The notes: a model not told the origin generated them from the sequence alone. DNA of 64,000 bases from Nematostella vectensis (GCF_932526225.1 NC_064035.1:12158566-12222565); one strand, 5' to 3'. Shown: positions 51,201 through 64,000, counted from the stretch's first letter. A program made the numbers and translations.

Positions 51201-54200
51201 CAACACTACTACCAACAACACCACTTTTACTAACGCCGACAACAACACTACTACCAACAACACCACTTCTACTAACGCCGACAACAACACTACTACCAAC
51301 AACACCACTTCTACTAACGCCGACAACAACACTACTACCAACAACAACACCACTTCTACTAACACCGACAACAACACCACTACCACCAACAACAACACCA
51401 CTTCTACTAACACCGACAACAACACCACTACCACCACCAACAACACCACTTCTACTAACGCTGACAACAACACCACTACCAACAACAACAGCACCACTTC
51501 TATTAACGCTGACAACAACACTATTACTACCAACAACAACACCACTTTTACTAACGCCGACAACAACACTACAACCAACAACAACACCACTTCTACTAAC
51601 GCCGACAACAACACTACTACCAACAACAACACCACTTCTACTAACGCCGACAACAACACTACTACCAACAACACCACTTCTACTAACGCCGACAACAACA
51701 CTACTACCAACAACAACACCACTTCTACTAACACCGACAACAACACCACTACCACCAACAACAACACCACTTCTACTAACACCCACAACAACACCACTAC
51801 CACCACCAACAACACCACTTCTACTAACGCTGACAACAACACCACTACCAACAACAACAGCACCACTTCTATTAACGCCGACAACAACACTATTACTACC
51901 AACAACAACACCACTTTTACTAACGCCGACAACAACACTACAACCAACAACAACACCACTTCTACTAACGCCGACAACAACACTACTACCAACAACAACA
52001 CCACTTCTACTAATGCCGACAACAACACTACTACCAACAACACCACTTCTACTAACGCCGACAACAACACTACTACCAACAACACCACTTCTACTAACGC
52101 CGACAACAACACTACTACCAACAACACCACTTCTACTAACGCGGACAACAACACCACTACCACCAACAACAACACCACTTCTACTAACACCGACAACAAC
52201 ACCACTACCACCACCAACAACACCACTTCTACTAACGCCGACAACAACACCACTACCACCAACAACAACACCACTTCTACTAACACAGACAACAACACCA
52301 CTACCACCACCAACAACACCACTTCTACTAATGCGACAACAACACTACTACCAACAACAACAACACTTTTACTAACGCCGGCAACAACACTACTACCAAC
52401 AACAACACCACTTCTACTAACGCCGACAACAACACTAATATCAACAACAACAAAACTACTACCACCACAAACGCCAACAACACTATAACCAACAACAACA
52501 CCAACAACACTACTATAAACAGCAACAACACTATAACCAACAACAACACCAACAACAAAACTAATACAAACAACACCACTTCTACTAATGCCGACAACAA
52601 CACCACTACCAACAACAACTCTACTAACACCAACAACACTACTACCAACGCCAGCAACAACACTTCTACCAACAAAAACAACACTAATATCACCAATAAC
52701 GCCAACAACACTGCTACCACTACCAAAGTCAACAACAACACTACTACCAACAACAAAAACACCATTGGCACCACCGCCAATAACAACAACAACAGCAACG
52801 ACAGTAACAACACTACTACCAACAACATCACGATTTCCACCAACAACCACACCATTACCACTAACAACAACAACATCAACAACAATACTTTCTATTTTCA
52901 GTAAAATAGATTAAAAAGTATTTTGTATTTGTTATTGTGGCAATAAAGAAACCTTTTCTAGCTCCTCTATGTTAGTCCTGGAACGGGTCCTGGGTCTTAT
53001 AAGCTTCGTCTTCAACTCGTTGCTAAGCGACTTCATAGCTCGACCAGTACTTGGACCTACTGAGTCAGAGCGTTCCCTTGGTTCACGGCCTGGGGGCGAC
53101 AGTGTACGTGCATCAGGGCATTGCTGTACCAGTTCCTCATATGGCGGGCTCACTATTATTAAATACATTATAATGTATTATTCAAATAGTAAACAATGAC
53201 CACAGAAGACACAAAAATATAAAAGCGCCACAAACACTCCTGAGTTTGCACAAAGAGACAAAAATGGTAAGTAATGTCAGTATCAAATTGAGAAAATTTC
53301 TACCACATTTTGGAAAAAGTGCTCTTTTTACCGCAAGGTACTTGGAACCAGTCCTTTTAGTGTTTTGTTGTATACCTGATGCCTCATTGCTTGATCTGTG
53401 AGAAAGAGCCAGGGTTTTTGGTTCACTAAATGGCACATGTCGCTTGTTTATGGATGCAAGAGCAGACTGAGGCCTTCTTATGGCGCTAATGCCCTTCTGT
53501 TGAAAAAAAAAATATACCAGAAAGGGTCACCAGTCATGGGGAGTCGTCAGTTATGCTATCAATTCAGGCATAAGACCCAGTCTACTAGCCGGCTTTCACT
53601 TGCGCTTATTCAGTAAAGCCTCAGTTCTCTGTTTATTCCATCATTTTTTTCCAGAAACCACATAGTACTTTCCCTTGACACATTTCTTTTACCTTGATAA
53701 TTATTATTTGATCTCTAGCATTAGTTCATGTTGTTCATACCCGAATCATGTGCCCTGGTCTGTTGGCTGAATCTGGCATGTGATCAACAGCTGCAAGTGT
53801 CTTGTCGGTTGCAAGGACACCAGGTGCTGTTGATGTTGATGATGATGATGGGGGCGGAGGGGCGGGGCGGGTAGGTACCCGGCTGTGGGGGCGAGATTTC
53901 TTGGTCTGGAAGTAAAGAGAGATATGTTCACAATTTTATTTTTTATTCATTATTTCAAATAAGGTTTGATCCATTTCATCTGAGACTAAGGACACTTTTT
54001 TTTCAAATACCGAGTGTGAGCTGATTTGGGGAAAGTTTATGCAATGTTTTCAATCAAATAAATCCCTTACCCGATAGATGACAAGCAAATGCACAGAGCA
54101 GTTCTGTTGTATGCTTCAAGGGACTGACAGACTGCAGTTCTAATTGCAAGAAGTTGGGGCATCGGAGGGGAGTTGTCAGGGTTTGTTGAACCCCTCTCAC

Positions 54201-57200
54201 ATTGCTGTATGCTTATACATAAGAACTCCTTGGGGGGATTAGCGTCCACTTACCTTTGGCTCCCGCATGGCAACAGCTCTCTTTACATAGGAGTGGATGT
54301 CTTCATAGGTGCGCGGGAATTTCATCAAATGTCCTAAGCAAGAATTATAATTACCTGCCATCACTAAAGAGAGAGAAAATGTGTGAGAAAACATTTGTCT
54401 CTTAGCTAGACAGGCTAAGCACAATTGGGTTATGTAATGCAAGACCTCACGTTGCAAAACTAAGATCTATAGCTTACATTTGTTTCTTATGCTATGCAGC
54501 ATTCCAATATAGATATAGTCCACCAGATCTAGGTGGGTACCCTCTGCAAACAATGCGTCCCAGAGCACAAGGAAATCAGGGAACGGAAACTCTCTGCTGA
54601 ACAGCAGTCGAATCCAGCGGCTGATAAACAAAAGCAAAAGAAGTGTTGAGAAAATGACCCACCAATTGAGCCAACTTTACAAATAAAGAACAGAAGCATT
54701 GGTTATTGATCCTACTCTACAAATAGGATAAAGTAGCATTGTGTAAACATTTCCTATATTACAAATAATGAAAGAAAAAAAACGTTGTGTGACTTTACTC
54801 AACTTTACTTACAACAACAAATAAAAAAAGAGTTTAATCACTTACAGTCCATATAGTTGAGGTGCAATATCAAGATCTTTAAGATGTAACCACAGATCTG
54901 TGTCATGTTTTCTCAACAAATGATCTTGAATCTTGTTGAGTTTCTTGACAATAGCTGTTGGCTGAATAAAAATGTCACCATAGTGAGAAATAAATAGCAT
55001 ATCTAAAGACAACACACTTTTGGCAGCAACTTGTCTTGCAAAACAAGTATAAAACTATGGTATGCACGTTAAAATCGTATAACATTTTCTTAAATTGCTT
55101 AACAAATCGGTTGATTGGCAATCTTTGACTTGACAAAACTTTCTGCGATAAGTAGAAAATGTAACTTTTTTTATTTTACAAGACAAGCAACAATACTAAC
55201 TTATACGAAATATTGACTTTAATAAATTTATATTTTGTACTCACTTCCTAACTTGATAAGCAATAGAAGATATGGATGGTAAAACAAATGTCTGTTCAAG
55301 AGAGTGAGACGTATGAAATGATTAACAAAAATGAAACTTACGGGTGTTGTGGTTGGGTCTTTGAACGGTGCAGCATGCACATCTATTAACTAAACAAATG
55401 GGAAAAAATAAATAAAGCGAACTGAAAAAAGATCCAATCCGTCAAAAATGGGCTGGGGGATATGAAGGGTAAAAAAATAACCATTTACAACCAATAAGAA
55501 AACTGGGTTAAATTATCTCAAAATAAACAGGGCTTCTGGAATTATGCGGGAAAAAATACGAATTACACAGGGTTCTTTGCTTAATTTACGCACTTAATTA
55601 CGCAGGAAATCAATCATTACGCTCTAAATTACGCGGGATTTTGCAATACACTTTTCTTTAAAAATATAAATTTTGCAGGATTCTTTACTAAATTACGCGC
55701 TAAATTACAAGGAATATCAACTGTTACACCCAAACTACATTTTGTACCGAAGGAATAAAAGAATATCAAAGAAAAGAATAAGACAAAGAATATCTGTCTT
55801 TTTTATGAGAAATAGAGGTAAGAACCCTAAAAGAACACGTCAGATTTACGTGGGATTATGCGGAAATGTGTGGATTACGCGGATTACACGGAGAAAGTCA
55901 AATTACACGCTTCTGCATAAGTGCGTAATTCCAGAAGCCCTGAATAAACAACTTTAAATCAGTTTGTCATCTGGACCCCTTCTGCTTGAGGTGGCCAAAA
56001 TAAGACATTCAAATATGAAGCATACAGAAAAAGGTTTAGAGTGTGGAGTGAATAAAAGAAGAGCATTGATCTAACGGCAAGCAAAGAGATTACCCTTGAC
56101 ACAAAATACCTGTTGTTGCTTGGCCTCTGGATGCGGCTGATAGTGGTGATACCAAGTTTCTGTCGCATCCATTACTTGGGAGAACAACATACTAGAAATA
56201 AAATCAAATTTATGTCAGGGCATTGTCCATGGGATGGATTCATTTTCATGCTAAAAAAATGTTTGTTACAAACAGGGGCAAATATTTACACAAATCATAA
56301 GGAAATGACCAATAGGGGAATGGTCTAGGGGCATGGCTATGGCCAATAAATTGAAGCCAGCTACAGACAGCCCTGCACTTAGAACACAATGCATTAACAA
56401 TTTGAAATGAAAATACGTAAACAAAATACATGACAAATGACCAGTGATCAGAATAGTTGAAACAGCTGTTCAGCTTGGACCAAACTGTGTCTTTATCCAG
56501 GAAATAATAGCAGTGTTTGCATCTTAAGCTACAATGAATACTTACAAAGCATCATGCTCAATGTAGAGAGGATCCAAAATAGCTTTTGTCATCTCCCTAC
56601 AAACATAGAAATGATGTTACCAAAAAAGTAAAATCAGCAACAAGAAGAAAACAACAACAAGAAACAGCAACCTCAATAGTAACAGCGATAGGGCATTTAC
56701 TTAGTTAAAAAATCTAACTTACATCTGGTTTCCATCAAAATATCTGTACATTCGTGAGTCGGTATCCATTCTCAATAGTAACAGCGATAGGGCATTTACT
56801 AGTTAAAAAATCTAACTTACATCTGGTTTCCATCAAAATATCTGTACATTCGTAAGTCAGTATCCATTCTCAATAGTAACAGCGATAGGGCATTTACTAG
56901 TTAAAAAATCTAACTTACATCTGGTTTCCATCCAAATATCTGTACATTCGTGAGTCGGTATCCAGCACATGTATGAGGGGGGCTAGCAACTCATGCATTC
57001 CCTGTAGAATAAAAGTATACAATAACTAAATCCTAAAGTATTACAAAAAAACACATTTTTTTAACTTATTATATTTAAGAACCAACTAAAAAACAAAACT
57101 CTCCTGCTACCAACCTGTTTGTATCCTAAAGTTTCGTTTTTCTTCGCATGACAGAAAAGAATGTTTAACATCATGTCCCTATAACAATAATTATTTTGAT

Positions 57201-60200
57201 AAAAATAAAGTAAATGAATAACACCGAGGCTGGAGTTAAAAATCCAACACCTAAAAATTTACCTTACTCTCTCTGTATGAAAGTATGGATTTTCAGGATA
57301 ACTATAAAACAAAAAGCAAAAGCTGTCAGTTTCAAACTTTACAAGAAAAATCTGCAAATAATTATATTTGTCAAGGCCATAGCATGGGGTGGGGCACTTG
57401 GGGCTTGAGCTCCCCCTCCCCTCCCCCCAAAGAAATGACCAGTAGGGGCATGGCTGTGCCCCCAATATTTTCTTAACATTTCTGTATCATGCCCCCAATG
57501 TTTTGAGGCCCTGCTACAGCACTGTTTGTACTTACAGTCTTTCCAAATCTCTTAAAATGATGGCCTTAAGTTCATTGTCCTTGAAAAACTTTTTCCAAGG
57601 GCTCTAGAGTAAATAAAAAATAACATTAGGTAATGAGAAACAAATATTTTTATCTTAAAACTAAAGCCTGTTATTTTTTGTAGAACATTGCTGGCAGCTT
57701 ATTCTGAATCTCTCCAAGACACTTACAGTTAAATAAAAAGACCATTAGAGAGCACTAATATTATAAGTACACTACTTACATCTTCTTCCTGGGATAAGGG
57801 ATGAAATGTTTCCATGTTGCTTGTTTCTTTGATTTTATTGGGATCAATTATGCACTGATTAAAAAATACAAAGATAATGTTACTTTAAATGCAAAGAGTA
57901 TGTGTTCCATTTACAGGGGCAAGGTTAATAATGGAGATGAGTAAGACAAGGAAGGGGTCTTGTGCTATGCATCCCAGGGAATATTTTGATATGCTAGTAG
58001 AAAAACCTGGAATAACATTACTCCATATTATGGGCCTCTAACTGTGACTTTCCTGGCTGTTCAGTTGGCACAACCTTTATTGATATGACTCTCAGTGTTG
58101 TAATTACCTTTGACTTAAATGATATGTACTCCTCTCTATGCTGTTTACTTGTTGAAAGCCAGCTTTCCTGCTTTTCTGGTAGACACTCTAAAAATAACTA
58201 GGCAGACAACAAATAATTAACAGAATGATCTGTAATCGTTGGATTAATAATGTTACCTTTTGTATATAGGTGCTTGGAAAAAAATACAGATAATGAACAT
58301 GAGATGCCCATTGGTTGATGTATAGGATTTAGCATTAATTGAGAATGCATACTATGATGCGTTTTAGTATAAATCCACTCACATACTTACTATCATGAAT
58401 TTTGCAATTTGATTGGCTCCCGTACTAACTATCTATTGAGCCATAGATAGTAGATTACTTGTTCTTGTTTTCTATGAGTCAAATAATCAATCTATTGACT
58501 ATTGACTCATAGTAAACTCAAACTTGTAGTTTAATCGTTAAGTATAACCTTACCTTCCAAGCAACACTTCTAAACTTCGATAATCTTAGTTTTCCATTCA
58601 GAGCATGGGCCTTTAACTGGTAGAAAAAAAAAAACACAAAATACAACAAAATAAAACAAATCTCAATACTGTCAAGTCTCTAGCAAAATAGGGGTGGGGA
58701 CTGAACTATGCTTTTTTTCAGATCATACTGTAAAATATAAATCTTTTCATATTTTCCTACACATTTTCTTTCCTAAGTTAAAACAAAAATATTTAAACAC
58801 ACATTATATTGACAACTCCCCAATTGTCTGTTCACATTTTCAACAGGCATATGTGCAATGATATCAGATTTTCGGCATTTACACAGTGACATACTGCATA
58901 GAGAAGGTTTATGTTTAGGGAGAGGAATACCAACTTACATCTGATAAATAATGTGATGATGAAAAGAGCTTATTCCACTCCTCTCTGTTATAAAAAAAAT
59001 AAGAAAGGATTAGTCTGAGCTGATACACTGTCTTTCTGAAATCAAGAGTACTTTTTTTCTCATGCTTACAGTAAATTTTGAGCTTCATCCCATGGACTGG
59101 TAGCATTAACAACCCTGCTATTAGGCCCTTTGTTGTCTGTGGCATCAGCTCCCAGTCCAAAGCTCAAAGCTGGTGCCGAGGCTGATAGGATATGGCTTGC
59201 ACCAAGAGGGTCATCCGATGTCTTGTTGTGGGAGATCGGCATCTGGTTTGCATGACCGATTTCATTCAAAAGTGAATCACTTGTAAATGTCAAATGGTCA
59301 CTGACAAATGAAGACTCTGAGACTCCACTGTCCCTGTTCGAGGCTAAAAAATAATCACAGTCTGTTAATTTTGTCCTTAATCTGAACAACTATACTTGGG
59401 GTATAGTTAGTGCAGTAAAGTGAGGGGAGTTGCCCCTTTATCAAAGTCAAATAGAATTTAGAGGAGATTGGGGGAAAATGGTGTTTGCTCCCCCTCAGCA
59501 AGCAAATGGATGTCTAGCTAGGGTTTGCACCCTTCACGGCTATAGTTAAGCCATTCTTCAGTTTATAGGAAAGGAGGAGGAAAAGTTAGATTTTTATTAC
59601 ACTGGGTCATTGATGTGTCTGTAAAACATTATATGGACTTTACAGGACTCCAGGGTTTGTCATCTATTAAAAAATGTGTAATATTTAGTTTGATAATTTA
59701 TAACTGTGCAATTTCAATTTGCTTTTTGCATATAATTTTAAGAACAGATGTATTGTGCTATTTTTATACACATGTCACCTATAGATAAATCTCAATCTCC
59801 CTGTTCTACTTTATCCAAATAAAGAAAAATGGTAATGAAAATCAAATATTTACAACAAATCAAGTAAATCATAGGTGATAGACATAAACCTTTAACAAGA
59901 AGACTTCATAACCAGCAATGTGTAGTATTACCAATGCTCAATGCTCTATGTGTGTTTACTCTTAAAAACATTACAAGGGACAATAAGAAAATGCTGATAA
60001 ACAGTCTAGTTATTTTCTAGGGTACAAGCATGAGTAGTAACTAAAACAAAAAAATATTATAAATAATTAATGAAATAGACATGACTTGTTAGACAATAAT
60101 GGACCTTATCTGTGTGGTGACAGGCTATATTCAAATCAGAAATGATGATGCTTCCTTAAAAATGCATGTTCAGAATGTACTAAAATATTCAAAGCATGAA

Positions 60201-61228
60201 AAAACGAATTAACAAGGGAACAAAATCCTTGATTTGAAATAAATGAAATAAAAACAAATCGGATTTAGCTTTTATATTACTTGTTATATGATATTTCAGA
60301 CCTTTGGATTTACTATCACAACTTGATGATAAATGTTTACATGTTGAACCTTCCAGTTTATGGCTGACAACACCAATCTCTTCAGTATTCAATAGTTGAG
60401 GTTAATCACACAGTGGCAAACAAAATAAATAAAATGATCTTATGTAGATATTTCAAGATTTACTTTGCTAAGAGTTAAATAAACTTAAGCTATAACGTAA
60501 CTATGCAATAAGGGTTTTCAAAATACAATGGTTAAAAAATAATCACATTTTGGAGAAATTTTGTCGATTGTATAGAAATGATAGAAGAAGGGCCAAAATA
60601 GCTTGAAAACGCGTCTATGAGTTGATTGATTGTTTATTCTAATCTTGTTTAGTGGTGCCAAGGTAATGATCTCCTGTCTTATTTTGAAAGCGCGGAGGTG
60701 CAGGAGTAAACAATGTAGATGCTCATATTATTTCGCCACTAACAGTATGCGATCGGACTTTTTTCATTGAACACTTATGCCTACACAAAAAGGGGATTGT
60801 GTGTAATGACAACATTTATTAATTTCAGGCCCACAAGGAGCCTTCACATGGGGATATCTTGAATGAAGTTTACAATGATTAGGTTCATCATATCTACTTA
60901 CACTAGCAGACTGTATAAAGACTAATATAAATGAAAAGTGCAAAATACCAATACACCAACATATATCACGTTATAAACTATAGAACAAACTTTCCAAGCA
61001 ACCAGTCTAAATCTAGAAAAAGCGTTTTAATGATGCTTGTGTGAATGGAGAGGAAAATAATAAAATGAAATAAAAATGGAATTAAAGTATAGATTCAAAA
61101 TTGACACCTTTTTTGGAGCTGATCGTGTCTTGGTTTCGAAACGGCCCTCCAAACGCGTCCAAAGCATCGTGAATGTCTTGTGATGACACAGAACTAGGAA
61201 AATTCGGCGAGAATTCTTGTCTCTCCAT
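48255..61228 (-). CDS. TBC1D5: TBC1 domain family member 5, Rab GTPase-activating protein, 957 aa, 22 exons
   Basis: Exons: 61228-61108, 59343-59070, 58984-58939, 58616-58554, 58197-58108, 57854-57780, 57603-57536, 57301-57263, 57178-57115, 57001-56919, 56596-56546, 56191-56110, 55389-55342, 54961-54846, 54620-54478, 54363-54254, 53905-53741, 53496-53376, 53152-52953, 50658-50556, 50275-50196, 48986-48255. It acts on endosomes, where TBC1D5 restrains Rab7 with retromer. The TBC domain spans about residues 148-480. It has the arginine finger IxxDxxR (I239, D242, R245) and the glutamine of YKQG (Y278-Q280), so it should be catalytically competent. Other family text is GMHELLAPL, IQDHLLRKHD and IAPQLYGLRW. 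The tail has TBC1D5's coiled segment and LAGLKQVRDLLKGSLAF, then a divergent acidic C-terminus ending SESDTDDE. All 22 exons close in phase (2,874 nt). Confidence 0.95.
49740..50035. repeat. ATCCGC-rich interspersed repeat, copy B (inverted)
   Basis: This is a reverse-complement relative of 38590-38885, in the last TBC1D5 intron. It is bounded by CTAGACGGGGG (about 49722) and CCCCTCCCCTAGACG (about 50030), which face each other. The copy may therefore be nested in, or be the core of, an inverted-repeat element. Confidence 0.8.
50721..52890. repeat. 42-bp AAC/ACC minisatellite in TBC1D5 intron 19
   Basis: About 2.2 kb. The best-conserved unit is 42 bp (14 triplets), read on plus as ACCACTTCTACTAACGCC, then GACAACAACACTACTACC, then AACAAC. 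Variants have extra AAC or ACC triplets. Larger blocks of about 370 bp recur (compare 51337-51560 and 51707-51930). It sits between exons 20 and 19. The triplet structure opens long low-complexity frames on both strands, which I do not call genes. Confidence 0.95.
55528..55942. mobile_element. 415-bp TIR element, CAGGGCTTCTGGAATTA ends
   Basis: Perfect 17-bp inverted termini (55528-55544 and 55926-55942). AATAAA directly flanks both sides, possibly a 6-bp target duplication. The interior is dense in ATTACGCGG-type words. It is non-autonomous and lies in the TBC1D5 intron between exons 13 and 12. Confidence 0.75.
56672..56964. repeat. Three tandem copies (99, 98 and about 96 bp) spanning the end of TBC1D5 exon 10 and its splice donor
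   Basis: Copies start with CTCAATAGTAACAGCGATAG at 56672, 56771 and 56869. Each holds, in gene sense, the last roughly 45 nt of exon 10 (coding DTDSRMYRY-DGNQ) followed by GTAAGT and about 50 nt of intron. The copy at 56869-56964 is attached to the intact exon 57001-56919. The other two lie downstream in the intron, each with its own donor (56820 and 56722) and only a few substitutions. Copies have no acceptor of their own. Confidence 0.95.
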
Positions 61229-61788
61229 TCGCAGAGATGATTAAGGCCAGAGTAACGAGATGCTGGAAGCGGTGATTAGAATTCTGTCCATTTCAGCTGC
61301 TCTATGTGATGTTCTGTTCGTTCACGTCGATTTGTGGTCACGAGATACGCATCGCGGGCTCACACTAATCGCCTTTTACTCATGCTGGAGGGTGGGGTGT
61401 GGGGCACGTATTACTTGCAAGCCCTCTTTATCCCTTATCTTCTCAACTGATCTTCTTAGTATGAAAACTTTGTATGCCCTGTTGGCTTAAATCATTGAAA
61501 TCACATTGAAAACACCTAAAAGGAAATGATAATAGGGTAAGTTTAAAGTAAAGGAAAAATATAAAATTATGTTCTGTAAATTATCCTTTCTCGACCTTTG
61601 TTGCGAGTCCAAATGCATTTCTACTGTAGTTTCAAAATGAAGAAGATTAAAAAGAAAAAGAATAGAGTCGAGTCGTGAGACAACAGACAGCCGCGAGTGG
61701 CCACCTTTGTTAAATGATGGCCGTGAAAGCCTAAGTCCAATGCTGACTAAGCCCAGCACGCATTGCATTATGGTCAGGATTTTACAAT
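61229..61788. promoter_or_regulatory. Divergent promoter interval, TBC1D5 and PSMA2
   Basis: 560 bp lies between start codons that point apart, with moderate CG content. No TATA box is evident. A shared promoter is inferred from spacing. Confidence 0.5.
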
Positions 61789-64000
61789 ATGTCGGAAAGA
61801 TACAGCTTTAGTTTGACAACTTTCAGGTAAAAAATGTTCTTTTTGATCAGTTTTTCTTAGCTTTCATCAGCTAAATTTTGTTGTGTATACTCAAGGCCAA
61901 CTTTACTTCTGCTGAGAGCCTTTTTTTGCCCAAAGTTGGTTTTTATTGGGGCACATCTTCAATTTAGTTTTGCCGGCGTGGGACGTTCAAAAAAGCTTTT
62001 TTTCTATTGAAATTTGCCATAACTAGCCGCGAACATTAATTCATTTGTATCCTTTATTATTAATCTGTCCCTGTAGTGTTTGTTATGATTCTTGAAAAAG
62101 TTTTGTGTTTGTCAAGTAATTTAAAGCTGATTTAGTAGTTTATAGAAGGCAACAGTTGCATTTCTCTCATCTCAAGTTTATGCTTCTCACTTTTTGTTAT
62201 TGTTATTGTTACTATATCTTATAAATATATTAGATATGTGATACTACTGTCAATTAAATAGATACAGAAAGGCACTCTTTGAATTTCAGGGTTATCTGGT
62301 ATTTACTATGTACTGGGCAAATAAACATGAGGTTTAAAACATTACACTTCATGGCACATGCTGACTTTAGAGGCAATTGTTGAGTGTAAAAGCTCTGTCT
62401 ATGGGGTTAGATACATTTATTGCATGGATTTTGTGGATTTATTGAAAAAAACTGGCTTATAACTTTACCTATTTCTTACAGCCCCTCAGGGAAGCTTGTC
62501 CAGATTGAATATGCCCTAGCAGCAGTTGCCGCGGGTGGGCCATCTGTTGGAATCAAAGGTAGGTATACCTACATTCAAAAAAAGAACACCAGTTTTCTTT
62601 GATCATAGCCAGATGGCACAGTAACATGCCTTAATGATAAGAGAACGATAAAAACTGTTGGAATACAATCACCTATGATCTATACCTCTGACACACTTAC
62701 TGTAATTGGCAAGTGTGTTTTATAAAACAGAACATTACACAGTTATCAAAATAATAGTGAAAGATATATTAGTTTCTAGAGAAAAATAATAATAATTGGA
62801 AGAATCAAAGTCAGGCAAATAAGACTTGCTAGTTACATAGTTGGTTTGTTGTAACAGAAAAAAAAACAGTGATCTGTTTTTATTGTACTGTAGCTAATAA
62901 TGCATATATTTATTTCAGCTTCTAATGGAGTTGTTTTAGCTGCTGAAAAGAAACAAAAGTCAGTACTCTATGATGACAGTACAATTTGCAAGGTATAGAA
63001 CAGCATAACTCATGATACACCTGTCAATGCTCAAAGATAGTGACAAAACTATGGTAATACTATTGGTAGTGATGGTAGTTATAACAATGTTTGATAAGGA
63101 TGCTCTCTATCAGTACTACGTAGGTGGTTTTCATAGGTGTTACAGTACATACAAGAAACCAGAAGTAAACATTTGCAACTTCCAATGAAAAACCCTAACT
63201 CAATCAATGAAATACAGTCGGTTTTACAACCTGTGTTGTTATGTTGTCATTATAAGGTTGAGATGGTCACCAAGAATATTGGAATGATCTACAGTGGGAT
63301 GGGCCCTGATTACAGGTACAAGAAAGCATTACCAAACTTAGTACGTTATTGTTCAATTATTATTATGTTGTTAAATTTCAATTACTGCATTATTTAACAT
63401 AATTCCCTTGAAATAGTTCTACAACCCAGAATTTTTTAAAACTTGGAATAAACAATATTGAAGTTTAGGGTTTTCAAAAAATGGGGGTAACCGACCTCCT
63501 TTTTCACAACAGAGGGTTGTACTTTTGACGCGTTTTTACTGATCGCGCGAGGAAAAATCACAACTCTAAATGTTCAAAAGTAGTGCCTATAGTCTTTAAA
63601 AAAATAAAATTCTGTTTGTCGAGCTGCCAAAATCCGATCCCCTAAACAATAACCCGTAGTGGCAAACGTTCAAAACAAATCACATTTTAAGAGATCGCAC
63701 TAAAAGACACTGTGTTCGCCACTATTTATACGGTAAAAAGCGCCATTTTGAAGTATTTTTATGGCTTTTAATAGAAAATAAACAAATTTCTACAAGCCAA
63801 TTTTTTTCTTTCAGTATATCATTTTTCTGTATATATTTAACTATTTGAGCAAATAAAAAATGGGGGTAACCGACTTTGTTTTTCTGTCAAAGCGATTTTA
63901 AGTAAAAAACACGCGCCTTTTGCTTTGTTTTCTTGTACAACTGTGGAACGCGCGCACACTTAATACTGGAAAATTCGAACAAACAACGCACGCCACTATG
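61789..64000 (+). CDS. PSMA2: Proteasome subunit alpha type-2, 5' part (runs off the window)
   Basis: Exons seen: 61789-61826, 62482-62558, 62919-62992, 63257-63315; the rest lies beyond 64000. It encodes [20 protein letters not shown], then the alpha-subunit signature [11 protein letters not shown] and [26 protein letters not shown] and [14 protein letters not shown]. These match the N-terminal third of the alpha2 subunit of the 20S core particle, including the SPSGKLxQxEYA gate helix H0. Splice sites are GT-AG and in phase. Expected total length is about 234 residues, of which about 82 are here. Confidence 0.96.
63475..63874. repeat. Direct pair of AAAAAATGGGGGTAACCGAC
   Basis: The same 20-bp word occurs at about 63475-63495 and 63855-63874 inside a PSMA2 intron, with poorly related sequence between. 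It may mark a dispersed element, but its bounds cannot be set from one copy pair. Confidence 0.4.

Noticed and set aside
50688-52914. Long Val/Leu- or Thr/Pro-rich frames in the AAC minisatellite
   Set aside because: Triplet repeat artefact inside a TBC1D5 intron, open on both strands, low complexity.

Overview
The window is animal nuclear DNA, most likely from a cnidarian and probably a sea anemone of the Nematostella kind. That assignment is inference. It rests on intron-rich genes with short introns, AT-rich spacers full of small inverted-repeat elements, near full-length metazoan orthologues (SPAG6, TBC1D5, PSMA2), a CARD protein and a rhodopsin-type receptor. I rebuilt the gene models by hand from splice signals, reading phase and family resemblance. 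Every model below closes in phase.

Layout: (1) 1.2-22.3 kb, minus strand: a 15-exon gene for a 414-residue LisH plus WD40-repeat protein. Its 13th intron is about 15.4 kb, and about 14.6 kb of that is one tandem array of 27-bp units. (2) 23.1-26.3 kb, plus strand: a deoxynucleoside kinase-family gene, divergent from gene 1. (3) 26.3-29.2 kb: a gene-free stretch with a foldback-like element, an imperfect palindrome and a 240-bp inverted-repeat element. (4) 29.2-33.5 kb, minus: a class A GPCR. (5) 36.4-40.85 kb, minus: SPAG6, the armadillo-repeat protein of the axonemal central apparatus. (6) 43.9-47.4 kb, plus: a CARD/coiled-coil/SUN- or F5/8C-like protein with an in-frame stop in its third coding exon. 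(7) 48.3-61.2 kb, minus: TBC1D5, a Rab-GAP, with a second minisatellite in an intron. (8) 61.8 kb to the window edge, plus: the 5' part of PSMA2 (proteasome alpha2), divergent from TBC1D5.

The most striking finding is the origin of the 27-bp array. Its unit is the last 19 nt of exon 13 plus the first 8 nt of the following intron, so it contains the 5' splice site. About 540 tandem copies make an intron consisting almost entirely of decoy or alternative splice donors. A younger event of the same kind, three copies of a 98-99 bp unit that also spans an exon end and its GTAAGT donor, lies in TBC1D5 at 56.7-57.0 kb. The large array also has a higher-order structure, with 3,348-bp and about 4.0-kb segmental tandem duplications, which suggests recent expansion.

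The genes do not form a pathway or an operon. They are ordinary neighbours: two divergent promoter pairs (LisH-WD40/kinase and TBC1D5/PSMA2) and one convergent pair (CARD gene/TBC1D5).
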